64,000 nucleotides of DNA. Source: Acridotheres tristis (Eukaryota; Chordata; Aves; Passeriformes; Sturnidae). How positions within the stretch are numbered: the first letter of the stretch is position 1; each line of letters begins with the position of its first letter. The notes below the pieces were generated by a model that searched no databases, was not told where the DNA came from, and saw only the letters and a list, made by a program, of their open reading frames with translations. Below, piece by piece: positions 51,726 to 64,000 of this stretch. Position numbers and translations under genes: made by a program. The stretch is from assembly GCA_037013685.1 (NCBI GenBank), contig CM072895.1, positions 12,312,463-12,376,462 on the forward strand, given 5' to 3'.

Positions 51726-54071
51726 GAAGAAAAACTGCAGAATCATGAAGATGATAATTTTTGCACTTTTTTTTTTACTGATTCTGGATTATATTAATTT
51801 TTCACGAATTATCCTGGTTTCTGAAAGGTGAAAAATGAGTAAATATTTTCTGTTTTATGAATATCATACACATAATATTTTCATGTCTGGATGCTGTTTC
51901 CCTCATCTGCTTACCTGTCTTTTGTAAACGTACAAAATTCTTAATTCAGTGGATTTACAAAATACTTCCAAGCAGGAAATTGGTGACACTTTGCTGGTGT
52001 CTCTCATGCAAAGCCCCTTAATTTTTTTCTCTTCACTTTCAGCATTAATTTCAATGACCACATTTGTATATTTAGTATGTGTTGAAGTATATTATATTTG
52101 ATAACCATTTAAAGTTGCTATATTGTACACTTCTTTTTCACATGATTTTTCACTGTGAGCATTTTAGGCTATTTTCATCTTCCTGTGAAGACAAAGTGTT
52201 CTTTTGAAGGTTTTTAATCCTTGGTGGAAGGAAGTCTGAACTAAATGAGATTTTCAATGACATGAAATGTAATTTTTGCTCACAGCTGATGGATATCTCT
52301 CAATAGAGTTCCTTAAATTCTCCCTTTCTGCTTGTCCTGGGGCATAAGTGGATATTGAGTGTCATCCTGTGATATCCTCAAAACAGTAGATTGCAGGTAG
52401 TTTCCTTTTGCCAGTGACCTTCCTTGTGAGTTGAACGTGTATTGCTCAGTAACGCTCCATGTGCACAGCCTTGATGCTGCGGTGGCATTGATACGAAGAA
52501 CTCAGTGCATTAATTGAACTTCTAATTAGGGCAATTATGATCAAATCAGCAGTCGTTTGGTGCTGATAAAGCAGATGTGACAGCACAAAAGCTACTTTGA
52601 AGGTGAGGTGAAGCATCGTGGTATTTAACCTCACTCCATTTTTACTCATCTCTAAGCAATCTCCATTAGTCATCACCCTTTCTCTAATAGTTAAAACCTG
52701 AAGTGCTAAGACCAGGTTAACTACTGAAGTTTGCTGTCAGCTGGAAAAGCAAATATTTTCAGTTCAAAAACTGCTATTAATTTTTCTCTATTGTCATTCT
52801 GAAAATAGCCAAATGCAGTTAAAAATAGGAGTCACATAGGCAGTGAGGAAACGAGTCAAGGCTGAAACTTTGTGCCTTCAGTTTGCAACAGAAGTGCAAA
52901 ATATAGATGGAGAAGTGGAGCTCTGAGGTGTCCCTCAATAGTCTGTATGAAAGACAGAGTTGGGCACTGAGGAACATGTACACATTGCTGTAGAGAATCC
53001 AGCGCATATGAACTGGAGTTAGGCAAATCTGGTAACACCTTGTGCCTGGGCTGTATTCAGAGGGACACAGGAAGAAAGAGAAGCACAGTGTGTTTATTAC
53101 ATGCAGTAATGAATACTGAATCCTTACTGAAACCTTGTGAGCAAACTTCAGAATAAGACTGGGTTATTTTAAAACACAGAGAGGGAAAACGGATGCATTT
53201 AATAGATTAGTAGAGTATTTTTTCACAATGACAGTGTAGTACAAAGTGTTCATTTTCTAAGATAAGGGAACAGTAATGAGTTTATATGGTATACAAGCAG
53301 CATAGATCAAGTTTTCTTAATTCAGATTTAATAATATGGACTGTTGTAAGTAACACAGAACAAGAATATATAAATGTGTGTCTTGTTGCTGAATACAACA
53401 TGTTAGGAATTCATTGCAGCTGTAGAAAAATTTCTATTATGGAATGGATGGCTTAGTTAGAAATAACCTGGAAAAGGAAAATGTTTCTCAATAAACATTC
53501 AGTATATTTGGAATATGCATTTTTGTTTAGCAAATAATATATTTTGAATTTAGTGTGTTATTAGCATCCTCAGGTATTGGCATGATGTTAATATTGCAGA
53601 AACAAAATACTCTAAATTTTGTACTGTTAAAATATATCTTGCCCACAGCTATAGCAGGTCATAAAAGTAGATGTAATAACACTCAGCAGAGCATCAGTCT
53701 AAGAGCTGGCTCTAAAGAAAAGAAAAATTCTGCGGTGCAAATTTGTGCAAATGTACCAAGCCTTGTGCACAGGAAAGTTAAAGGGACTCGTTATGTTTAA
53801 GAATTGGCTGGCTGATAAACAGGGTTCTAGAGACCACATTCATCACCACCTATGGGCTGCTCACACGTTTGCTTGCATGAGGATAAAACCTTTTCTCCCA
53901 GGTTGAGATACCAGGCTGTGTTGTGCAGGCAGTGACATGAGTTACAGCCAGGCTCATTCCCTTCTAAACTTTCTTGCCTGCATTACTTCCTCTGTGGATA
54001 GACACTTTTGTTCCATTTCAATGAACTTCACTCTTGTGACATGTACAAAACAGCATCTGAGGAAGCACATA

Positions 54072-54385
54072 ACTACAGAATCCTAGAACCCTACCATGGC
54101 TTGGCTTGGAATGGAACTTAAATATTCTTTTGTTTCACTCCCTGCCCCGCAGGGCAGGGACACTTCCCGCTAGACCAGGTTGTTCCAAGCCTTGTAGCAC
54201 CTGGCCTTGAACACTTCCAGGGATGGGGCAACCACAGCTTCTCTGGGCAGCCTGTGCCAGGGCCTCACCATGCTCATTAGAATTTTCTCCTAATATCCAG
54301 TCGACACCTATTCTCTTTCAGTTCAAAGCCATTCCCTCTTGTCACAGGATACAATGTTTTCTGCTTCAGCTCTGCTGTATTTCAT
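54072..54385 (-). mobile_element. CR1 LINE 3' fragment
   Basis: Read on the plus strand this is the reverse complement of an avian CR1 3' end. It begins with the terminal-type ACAGAATCCTAGAA sequence and continues with a CTAGACCAGGTTG block, GGCCTTGAACACTTCCAGGG, a CACAGCTTCTCTGGGCAGCC block, and later TTTCAGTTCAAAGCCATTCC. It is 5'-truncated, as most CR1 copies are, and moderately diverged. It lies antisense inside ST6GALNAC5 intron 2. An ORF over it is a CR1 shadow. Confidence 0.92.
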
Positions 54386-57300
54386 GTATAGTACACACCA
54401 AATTTAATAAAGCAAGGATGTAATAATCTGAGAGTATATTTTAAACAACCACAGTTGACACAGACAGGAAGGTAGCATGTGGCTGTGGGCTGATGAAATG
54501 ATGCAGAGATTCCAAGGCTGGCAGAGGCTGGGGCAGTAAGTCTGCCTAGTGTAGTTTGAGACAGCCTTGTTAGCTTGAAACCAGAATAGTCACCCTGTAT
54601 CTGAGCGAGTAAACCCTGTTCACATTTCTTCTGGAGCTGGGCTGGCTCTGCACTGTGCTTTCTGTAGCATTTGGAGGTCAAGATAGGTGGAAGCTACATG
54701 GAGTGCCTGGGGAATAGTGGTAAAGACACGCCAACAACACATCTGGACAGTTCTCAAGTGCAGTGCCAAGGACCCAAATTGCATTTGGTATTCTGGCTTC
54801 AGCCAAAGTATTCTTTAATTTTAGCCGTCGAAATTATGTACACCTTGTATTTGAAGAGTCTGATCCTTTGGCCACAGCAAAGACATGTTTAGAAAACATG
54901 GTTTCCAAGACTTGTCCATGGTCCTTATGAGAAAGCTTTTGGACAAACACGTGGAAGCAGTGCTTTCCCTTTATCCTCGGTCTGAGTGCAGAGCTCAGGG
55001 GCTCACAGGGAGTATGTGCTATTGTACACCCTGAGCTGTCCCTTCCCTGCCCTCCTCCAGCTTTCAGTGTGGCATCTTTGGGTCAGTCCTTCTGACACTT
55101 GGCTTAATTTCATCCATGGAGATTAAAATAATGTCACATGTGCTCCTAAATTTGGTTGCTGTCCGTTTTAGTCCTAATGCTACTGTAAAAGGGTTAGTTT
55201 TACACATCTCAGCATATTGGTTGACTCTGAAATAGAAACATAAAACCTCAAAATAGAGCCGGTGGTCTGAACGCAGCTGCCGAAGCAGTGCAGAGTTAGC
55301 ACTGCCTGTCCTTGCTCAGCTCATCTGCCTGTGCCTGGAAAATTGCAGGTGAACTCCTGTTTTTAAAAAATAAGATATGACAAAACACTTCATTTCATTT
55401 AGGTGATTTCTTTCGCAGAGTTTATATTCCATAAAATGATCATATTGATATTATTGATAACTGTCTAAAATACATTTTACAAATAAAACACCTGTAACAA
55501 AGTCATTGCTCTTTCCATTTATTCACCTATTTATGTATTCTCTTTGTAAGACCACTCCAGATTTCCTTCTGTTTTTAATAGTGATTCATGAGCCTTACAA
55601 AGACTGAGACAGTTTGTTATAATATTGCTCACATTATCCATGAGAACTACCTCAGCCATGAATGGGACTGCACATAATACCCAGCCCTTCAGTGAGGTTT
55701 TCCCAGTGCCAGCTGACATGATGTCTAAGCATATGTCAGGATGGGATTTTGCCAGCAGACAGGAGCAGGCTCTGCCCTCCCTTTGAGCTGCTCAGAGAGG
55801 CACAGGCTCTGCTCTGGCAGCAGAGCCACTGCAGTTTGCCTGTTGTTAAGCCAGAACTAATAAGCTTGACTGAAAGGCAGGGTTTACTGTGCTGGGCTCA
55901 ATATACGTGGTGTGGTTATGTAGCTTTCACATGGAGCTTCTCTGAGTCCTGCAGTCGACTCCTGGGCAGCTCTGGTGTGTGCTTGGCTCTATGGAACATG
56001 GTCAGTATTTGCTTGCATCTCCCAGCAAAAAAATGCTGGTCTGTGTCCTAATGACTTCCTAACTCTGCTCCAGAGGAGATTTTCAGTCCTCTACCACACT
56101 GCCATGATTTTTTTGCCCTACATGACTGAGAATATACAGAGTAGTCTCGTCACTTAAATTTTGGTCATTAATTTGCCACGTGTTTAGTACACTTAACAGA
56201 AAAGTCTATTTCTCATAATTTTTTTCTTGTACTGTAGCCTAATATGATAGATGACGTTGTGGATCAAGTTTTCAAAGTTTGAAATAAGACACTAAATTTG
56301 GTTCACAGAGCATGATTTAGTAATCTGAATCACCACTTACAACAAAATCTGCTGTTTTCACTGGGCAGATACTTGCTGAAAAAAAGATTTTAATTTCTTT
56401 GCTTTACAAAATCATGTTTGAGCATGAAGCTATGTGTTTTTTTGCTTGTAACATGGCTATTTCTGTATGCACAGGGTATTTAATTTGTAATGTTTGTGTT
56501 TTCATTTGTCTTTTCTTATATTCTTACCATGTATATATTGCTTTTGAAATATTGACAACTGTATCTTAATTTTGGTCAGTGAAGAATTTTTGCTGATAGG
56601 ATATTTAGTAATGTCTTCACTAACAAGAGACTGGTTTGCCTTTGAGCCTCAGTGCTACTCTTTCCGTATGTACTTTTCATATTAATGGATTTAATTTTGA
56701 TTTAATTTCATGAATAGCCAAAAGCTCTGGTTTTAACAAGTAGAATCAAAACTCGAGCTGCATTTTTCACTTTTGCTCTATCTGCTTTATGTCTCAGTAG
56801 CAGTGCAAAGAAGCAATGAACCTAGTTTTAGATATGCTGAATATTCTTTCTCAGGGGTAGTGTTGATGTGTCCCTGATGGTTTAAGGGCATAATTGAGGT
56901 ACTTTGTGCAGCTGGTACATGTGGAGGAGGGATATCAGGGCCAGGAGGGTATCTCTGGTATTAATGTGTCTGATTTCTTCCAGCACAGTGAACCCTTTTG
57001 ATCTGTAGCAGTTTATGTAATACAAAACAGCTTTCAGGGTATCTTTAATTATGCCTGTGGACATTTTGGGATGGAAAGTGAAATGAGGCTTTGGAATCAC
57101 CTTTCACTCCCAGCTGTGCTGATTTGAAGCTGGCACAGCTTGTTAACCTCCTGTAAGTGTAGGGATCATGTTCCTGCTCTCATGAAATGTGCAGCATCCT
57201 GGGCTTCAGTAGAAGGTGTGGGTGGCTCTCAGCCTTTCTGTCAGAGCTCTCAGTGCTGTCAGGATGGAAGAGCAATATATTCCATACACAGACATCCATA

Positions 57301-59365
57301 TAAACTGCAATAGCATGTATCTTCAGATCCGAGTGAGATTTGAGACACCTCACGGGATCTGCAGACCTGTCTTTGAGGTTTCATACTGCTAAGGAGCTCA
57401 GTGGGGCAGCTGCACTGGATGCACCTGGAAATAGAGTGTATGCTAAAAAGAGACTGAGCCATTGTGCGTCTATCAGTGCTCTCAGACAGACACATATCGA
57501 ATAAATTGATTGATGATATGATGCATTAACTTTATTAAAAGTGTCTCAGAAATTATATTTTTTAATTATGCCACTTTCTAGGTATATTTTTCAGCGTGTT
57601 AGGAAGATGGCATATTATGTTTGTAGTGCATAATGTGAAAAAAATCATTTTAACATGAAAATTAATGTCCTAATATTTGAACTTTCAGGTATGCTGTTGA
57701 ATTTTAACAGTCTATAGCAAATAAAAAAAGAAAATTAATTCTTTTTGAAGGTGCAAGAGGTGATCTCATCCATGCCATACTAAGTCCAAGGATCTAACAG
57801 TTATTTAAGTTCTCAAAACTTCTTAAAATTGAGTGCATTGTTCACAGCAAGTAGATAAAAACCTTGTGACTGAGATCAGAGGTAAAAACAGCTGTAACAG
57901 AGCAGTGTGTAAGCCAGTTTAGCTAAAATTGAGTCCCTCATGATTGTGGATGATGAGGTTGCATCTGCTTGTCTTTCTTTTTTTTTTAATTGCTTTGTTG
58001 TATACCAGTCCTTGCAAAGCACTGAGACTGAAATTCAAAATAGAAGCAATCTCTAATAAATAGTTTCTCTTGGAAAACAGATAGATCTATCAAATTATTT
58101 TTTGCTTCATGTCCCATACTTGACATCAGTGAAACTACTGAAAATTACATTACAGTGTGTTTATTAAAGTTGTGCTCCTATGCAGTAATACACATAAGAC
58201 ATCTTATACTGCCTTAAGGATTAAGTTAAGCTCCTTTGTCAAGCCTGTTGGTATGGCAGGACTGTTAATCTTTAACTGTCAGACTCTGGTTAGATCCTTC
58301 TTTAGGCTGAGGCCATGGCTAAGTGCAAGGAAATTAAAACAAATCAACTCCTGGTATTTATGCTTTCATGTTTTTGCACAGAGCAATCAATAAAATGAGA
58401 AGCTGGTTTAGACATACATATTTCTATAAGAAGATTGTATTTCAAGCTGTTATTTAGCAGGATCATATTTGCTTTATGTTTATGGTTGTGAAATATGAAG
58501 ACAAAGTTGGCAGTGTTCAAAATACTAAATTAATGAAAGTAAGATCAGGATGACAGCTCACTGAAAGGAGGACAGAGGATAATTTTGTGAACCTACATTT
58601 CCTAGTTAAAAATCCTCCTACAGTATGTCCATGTTTATTTTTACATCAGTAATTATTTCTTACGTTTTCCTTTCAAATTACAACATTAAGTCACAAAAGA
58701 AGAAATGTACTATAATGGCAACATGACATGACAACACTTGAAACAAAACTATGAAAAAGAAGGTGAAGCTGGGAGACAAAGTTAAATTCATTGTGAAAGA
58801 TAAAGGTTAACATTTTAGCCCTAAAAGGGGGCAAAACTGATTGTAAGGAACCTAATATTGTGCTATAGGCATCAAAGGTTTGTTTTTCACTGGGAATATC
58901 TGTACCATATAATTAATATTGTTCTTGCTAAAATTTGTGAAGAGGAATTTTTAAATAATTATCTGATAATAGCCAAGCAGTGCAATTTGTGCAAATATTT
59001 GTCAATGAAGTGATGCAGGTTGTATGTTGAAGCAGTAGGTAAAATATACTGCAAAGGAACTTTTGAGTGTGATAGGTGCTTAAATTGTACTTTTCTACTC
59101 GGGCTGTACTTTTTTTAGTAATAGGAAAAAAGCCCTCAACAAATACAATTTTTTTACATACTCCTTCAAGTATAGTCTCTAGTGGCTGTTTTTGCATTTT
59201 ATGCACATATAATCTTCCCATTTTTCTGAAACAAGAGATTTTTTCCCTCAAATCATTAAATAATAATGCTTTCTGCTTATGTATCACCTTGCTTCTGAGG
59301 ATCTCCGAGTGCCATAGAAGCATTACATGGAGACTCCTGCTATAAAGTACAGGAGTATTAATTCC

Positions 59366-60003
59366 TTATGACATAGGAGGATAGTGGCACAAAAAATTCA
59401 AACCATAGTTTTGATCTTGAGTGTCTGAAGAGGGATTTAATGTAGGAGTTGGGAAAGCTCTGGACTGCTGGAAACTGAGGGGACTCAGTCTTGGGATAGG
59501 CACACAAGCAATCACTTTGAGATACCTGACTTTCATGCATGGCTTGGAAGATAAATTTCTGACCTCATTCTGTGTGGCATTGAAGTTGTGTACAGTGGAT
59601 TGGGAGAGTGGTACACCTGAAATGGATTTGAGATGGCTGCTCTGCTTACAGAGCTGCCCAACAGAAAAAAACTGAAGTGTGCTTTCAGTCCAGCCCTTCT
59701 GCTTGTACAGGGCTTGTACAGGTGGGAGATGGTTTAGCCCAGGTAACAAAAGAGAAGACAAATTGTGGGTTTCAGTTGCAGATCTTGGAAATGGTGTGTA
59801 GAGCATTTGAGTTCCTTCTCCAGGAGCTGTTATGGCACAATTTTGAGCTGGAGCTCACAGCTCTTTGGAGTTTTCCAAAGAACTTTCTGATCTGTTTTAT
59901 GGAGCTGTGTAACTCCCCCAGTTTCGTCATAGGTGGTAGTGTTGGATGTCCTGCAAGGTTGCCAGATTTACCTGTCAGACACACAGAAAGAGCACTTCCT
60001 TAA
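59366..60003. other. ORF-dense, GC-balanced intronic segment, not recognised
   Basis: Overlapping open frames lie on both strands: minus 59366-59806 (146 codons), plus 59421-59675 (84 codons) and plus 59677-60003 (108 codons). GC is higher than in the flanks. I recognise no domain or transposon protein in any frame. It may be a decayed repeat or simply stop-poor sequence. Confidence 0.25.
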
Positions 60004-60047
60004 ATGCAGATTTGGGTGGTGGCTGAATGAGACTTTTGTAGACCCCA

Positions 60048-60089
60048 CTTTCAGGTTCTAGCTTTCAGGTTCTGGCTTTCAGGTTCTGT
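60048..60089 (+). repeat. 14-bp tandem repeat, three copies
   Basis: CTTTCAGGTTCTAG, CTTTCAGGTTCTGG and CTTTCAGGTTCTGT follow one another directly. The copies differ only at their last two bases. It lies in ST6GALNAC5 intron 2, and its TTTCAG|GT core resembles an acceptor followed by a donor. Confidence 0.95.
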
Positions 60090-62039
60090 CAAAGTGTCAT
60101 CAGCTATGTCTGAGACACTGAGATCCCATTCTAAATTAGTACACAGGCACTTAAATTAAAGCCTTGATTTTTAGAGCATATTGATTCACATACTCTTTGC
60201 AACAACTCTGGTGGCTTAGGGCAAGTTAACTCTTTAGGCATTAGAGTTGATGTGCACAGCAGGGCTGCACTTCACAGTGTTTTGGGCTCTAATAAACTTC
60301 AGTGGGGTATGCACACACAGGCAATGAACAGCATTAAATAGGCACCCTCAGGTCCTTAGGGAAACAGTCTATTCATCATACTGGCACCAACTACTTATTT
60401 TACATTAATTTATTATGCCTTGAAATATTTGGTGTATATTTTACACGGTACTGTATCATGCATTTGGTATTTATCATATGACATTTTATGAAAAATATAT
60501 TATGTTTAAAAATAAAATATGTGAATTTCATTGATGGGGAAAAGAATCATGATAACGCATTTCAGGCTTCTTTTTGCATATTCAAATAGTTCCATCTTAT
60601 TTAATTTAAAGCAAAAACAAAATCCTTTCCTGGCTCCTGATGACCAACAAATAGGATGATTTAAAAGATATTTGAATATAAATGTAGCCAGTAACTGACT
60701 GATAGTTTTGAAGTATGAAGTCTATCACACAGTCCTATGAAACAAGAGTAGTTTGGGAAGAGGAGGAAAGAATCCTGCCATATACCTGTTAAGACCATCT
60801 TTAAGCACAAAGATAGCAGTAGTGTTTAGGCTGCCAACTGAGTCCTTAACCTCTTCAGAAATGCTGATCTAGTGTTTCCTTGGACACTGAGTTGTGGCAA
60901 AATCACTTGGGTTGTGACTGTTTCTGATCTAGTAGATGAAAATAGTGTATCTCTTTAAATTCTGTAGGCTGTAAGGGCATCCACTGTGTGCTTGGTCTTT
61001 AGATAGCCCTCAGTTTTCTTTGCCTAAAATTTGCAGATTCTAAAGAACAAGTACGGAAATTATAAGTACAAGAGTGCAGATACAAAAGGTTTCAATTATT
61101 TTATGTACAGCAGTAGTGAGATATGAGCAACTGCGTACAGAAATACAGGATTTATTAAGTATGACCTTTGAAAAAAATTGAGGTCTTCTTTCAGGCTTAA
61201 CATTATGCAGCAAAAGATTAAATGGCTTCCATTTGCTTTGCTTTCTATGGATTAGGAATAAATATTTTTCTCTTCCCTTCCAAAGGGTAAAAATGAAGAT
61301 AAGATAGTTCATTCTCCTCATTTAAACTAGAAAAGTTTGAGAAGAGAACTGCAAGTAGTGAATCATGTTATCATGGATAACAAAACTGCAATAAAAGCTG
61401 CTGTGCACTCTTTTCAGAGTGAGGGCATTCAGACCAGGCCATTCTGATTAGACACTGAGATACATGTATTGCACAGTGTTGTAGCTTAAGGTGGATACAT
61501 GACTCACAAATGGTGAACCCTGGCAAATCATCCATCAAGTGATGTTCAGACTGTCAGGTAAAGCATACTAAAATAACATTTTTTTTCTTTATTATAATCC
61601 ATCACTTCTTGTTGTGTATCTCCTAACACTTTTATATTGACAGACATTCTTGTAACTTTTTCCCCCTTTGTATTTCTTGGGAGAACAAAAGCATAACACT
61701 GGGCTGTTCCCACATGTCTTTGCAGAACTGGTGGGAGACACACAAGGTCAGGAAATGCAATAAATGAAGTACCACTATTCAAAGAACCCAGCCTTGCTTC
61801 TGCTAAAACTCTGTGGAATTCTCCCCTGGAAATCAGTGGAAGCAGGATTAGTGCCCAAGTCTGCAGCCCAATCAATTGTTATTAGCAGAGGCTGCCAGTG
61901 CTGCGGGTGCAGAGTGCAAGATGTTAAGCTGCTAATCACCTCTCCCATGCTGGCATACAGATATTTTCTGATTCTGCTGTGAACTGTTGAAGTCTATAGA
62001 TCAATAAAAGTTGAAGACAGGAAGGGCAAGGGTCAGGAC

Positions 62040-62407
62040 AACTCTGTCAGGTTCATACAGGTTACGAAAAAGAGTGTGAGGCTGTGGTCAAGGGCAGCTG
62101 AGGGAGCTGAGTTGTTCAGCCTGGAGAAAAGGAGACTTGGTGGACACTATTTAATCTGAAAGGAAGTTGTAGACAGGTGAGAATTGGTCTCTTCTTCCAG
62201 GTAATAAATTTCTTCACTGAAAGGGTGGTCAAGCATTGGAACAAGTTGCCTGGGGAAGTGGTGGAGTCACCATCCCTGGAAGTGTTCAAAACACATGTGG
62301 ATGTGGTGCTCAGGGACATGGCTCAGTGTTGAGGGTGACAGTGCTGGGTTAATGGTTGGACTCTTATTGGGCTTTTCCAGCCTTAATAATTCTTTGGTTC
62401 TGTGATG
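62040..62407 (+). mobile_element. CR1 LINE 3' fragment with internal deletion
   Basis: This is sense-strand CR1: AGCTGAGGGAGCTGAGTTG, TTCAGCCTGGAGAAAAGG, a GAATTGGTCTCTTCTTCCAGG block, TTCTTCACTGAAAGGGTGG, a GTGGAGTCACCATCCCTGGA block, and the tail block ending GGTTCTGTGATG. Between the TCTTCTTCCAGG block and TTCTTCACTG about 100-150 bp of the usual consensus is missing, suggesting an internal deletion. It lies in the sense orientation in ST6GALNAC5 intron 2. The 5' boundary is approximate. Confidence 0.93.
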
Positions 62408-64000
62408 AGGGACACTGAATCTTTGTCTTCTTCTTGAAACTAGCACTGAGCTCAAGTTCCAGCAGTTCCCTGAAAGGCCAGGACTTCTTGCATAAACCAC
62501 TGACCTTTTTTCTTGATTCTTTTTCTTAACTGATGCTGTTTTTCAGTTAAAAGAACTTTTTAATCAGTGAGCTAAGAGGGATAAAATAAAGTGACATGTT
62601 TTGCTGCTGGTTAGACGTTAATGTGAGTCCTGAATTCCTTTTAAATGTTATTCTAAATCTGAGGAAATGGAGAAAAGCTCTTATATGTATTAAAAGTCTA
62701 GGAAAACAAATAAAATAACATTTGGCTGGTGAGATTGAAGGATGTGTCACATGACTTGAAGCTGGAGCTATGGGTACAGAAACTGTTTATAAGTACAAAA
62801 CTCTAGTGCTTTTGTATACTTTTATATGCTTTTTTGTGGGGAGATTTACTATTTTAAGTCTAATTTTATTTGTAAATATTACTACACTGTAAATTACTTT
62901 GGATTTTGTAGCCGAGACTGAAAGAGAAATTCAAATAGCAAAGTATTTCTGGAACTGGACTGTTACTCTTGTTCCTTATTGAGAGAGCAACTCCATGCCA
63001 TCTCTAAATTTATTCTCTCCTTTTGGTAATATCATTTGCAATGGTAAACAAGGTAGTTCAATTCTGTACTGTTTCCTGCTGTCTATACTAATGGCTCAGG
63101 GAGAGGTTGGTGTGAAGCTGTTTTTTGACATTTCACAATATCTGCCCACTTGAACACTCCTATAGAATATTTTACAAGTATGAAATGCACTTAGTGTAAA
63201 ATAGAACCAGGCTAACTAGTCCTATTTTGGAATCTTTAGATTAAAACCCCAGCCCTTTAAGTGAATCTCTCTGTGTCTGCGTGTGCCTCAGGTTTCAGAG
63301 TGGATGCCCCCAGACAAGAAAATTCAGGCTCTGTGTCATGGGGTGTTACGTGGTTTCCATACTAGAGCATATGGCTGATAACTTTGTCACAGGCATTAGC
63401 ACCATGGTTTAGATGTGGGTGAGCTCCATGTCTCCTTACCTTTGCTCAAACTCCCACTTCTAAAAGCTCAACTCTCATTCCTGCAGTGTATGTTGAGAAA
63501 CAGTGAAGATATAAAACACATGCTATCAGCACCATCATCTGACCACAAATTCAAGAGACTCAGGAGGGCACTTTCCTGCCTTAAGCATTTTTCTAAACAC
63601 TGTGGACATATTCCTCTAGGACGCCTCCCATGAAATGATGTTTACCTAGTGCTTTGTTTTGAAAGCATTTAAGATAGGCAAATTATAATTTGCCTTTAGT
63701 GAGTGATATTTGTCAGTTCATTTGTTTTCTTAATACTGAAATGAAAACAATAGGACAGCATATGAGGAATTCTTTATTCAAGGCCATTTAAGAAGTGAAC
63801 TGCTACAAACAGACCTTGCTCTTGTTCCTGGCAGTGGACTAGTTTTTGAGACCAAAGACAGCTGGACACAGAGAATAAGATGTTTATTTATGATAACCTT
63901 ACTCCTTTAAGCCTTCTTGCAGGGCAGATTCTGAGGTGCCAGGTGCTTTCAAATAGGGGCTAGGGAGGCACTGCCTTTCTGTTGATTGTTCTTTTACCTT

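Larger units (their letters stand above)
45688..64000 (+). other. ST6GALNAC5: ST6GALNAC5 intron 2, partial (over 18.3 kb, runs off the window)
   Basis: The intron begins with GTGAGC after exon 2. No frame downstream encodes the next exon, which should start near PLKMHCRDCALV and carry the large sialyl motif. The intron is AT-rich after about 45960. It contains two clear CR1 fragments, simple repeats and a purine-biased tract, listed separately. Between these (45960-47580, 47960-54070, 54390-59360, 60090-62040 and 62410-64000) I see no exon, RNA gene or recognisable element. Confidence 0.8.

Noticed and set aside
54223..54423. 66-codon plus-strand frame
   Set aside because: It lies mostly within the antisense CR1 fragment and is the usual shadow frame of that repeat.
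1..64000. CRISPR arrays, bacterial operons, tRNA or rRNA genes, intact endogenous retrovirus
   Set aside because: No regularly spaced repeats, cloverleaf with A/B boxes, rRNA core, or paired LTRs with gag/pol motifs were recognised on either strand.
45688..64000. ST6GALNAC5 exon 3 inside the window
   Set aside because: No frame contains the expected large sialyl motif region (for example ECVIRMNDAP), so the exon must lie beyond 64000.

Overview
The window looks like nuclear DNA of a bird (possibly a songbird, though I cannot fix the order). The evidence is two fragments with the 3' end of avian CR1 LINEs (about 54072-54385 on the minus strand and 62040-62407 on the plus strand), AT-rich gene-poor flanks, one sharp CpG island, and a recognisable vertebrate gene with GT-AG introns. 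It is not prokaryotic: there are no operons, and nearly all short ORFs are chance openings.

The only protein-coding gene I can support is the 5' end of ST6GALNAC5, an alpha-2,6-sialyltransferase of the Golgi that makes alpha-series gangliosides such as GD1alpha. It lies on the plus strand. Coding exon 1 (44817-44831) carries only the first five codons, MKTLM. A 634-bp intron follows. Coding exon 2 (45466-45687) encodes 74 residues: the signal anchor and the stem. Intron 2 then runs past the window end (at least 18.3 kb), so the exons for the catalytic sialyl motifs are not here. Both exons sit in a CpG island at roughly 44390-45960. The island also holds a 10-unit CTGCCC/CTGCTC repeat, a GGAGGC repeat, a 10-codon upstream ORF and an in-frame upstream ATG.

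Positions 1-44390 are intergenic, upstream of ST6GALNAC5. I found no exon of the neighbour expected from human gene order (ST6GALNAC3) or of any other gene. This stretch holds old repeats. The most notable is a decayed reverse-transcriptase region of an L1-type LINE on the minus strand (about 34460-35205). It has readable L1-type RT motifs, which are unlike those of CR1, the LINE family that dominates bird genomes. Two weaker, heavily diverged CR1-like stretches lie near 21340-21660 and 22445-22672.

Intron 2 (45688-64000) holds the two clear CR1 copies, a strongly purine-biased segment (47580-47960), a perfect 8-bp-arm inverted repeat in AT-rich DNA (49708-49729), a T/G-rich stretch and a three-copy 14-bp tandem repeat (60048-60089). 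I see no undescribed defence system, mobile island or novel gene cluster. The observations most worth follow-up are the L1-type fossil, the hexanucleotide repeat and upstream start codons at the ST6GALNAC5 promoter, and the altered stem region of the protein.
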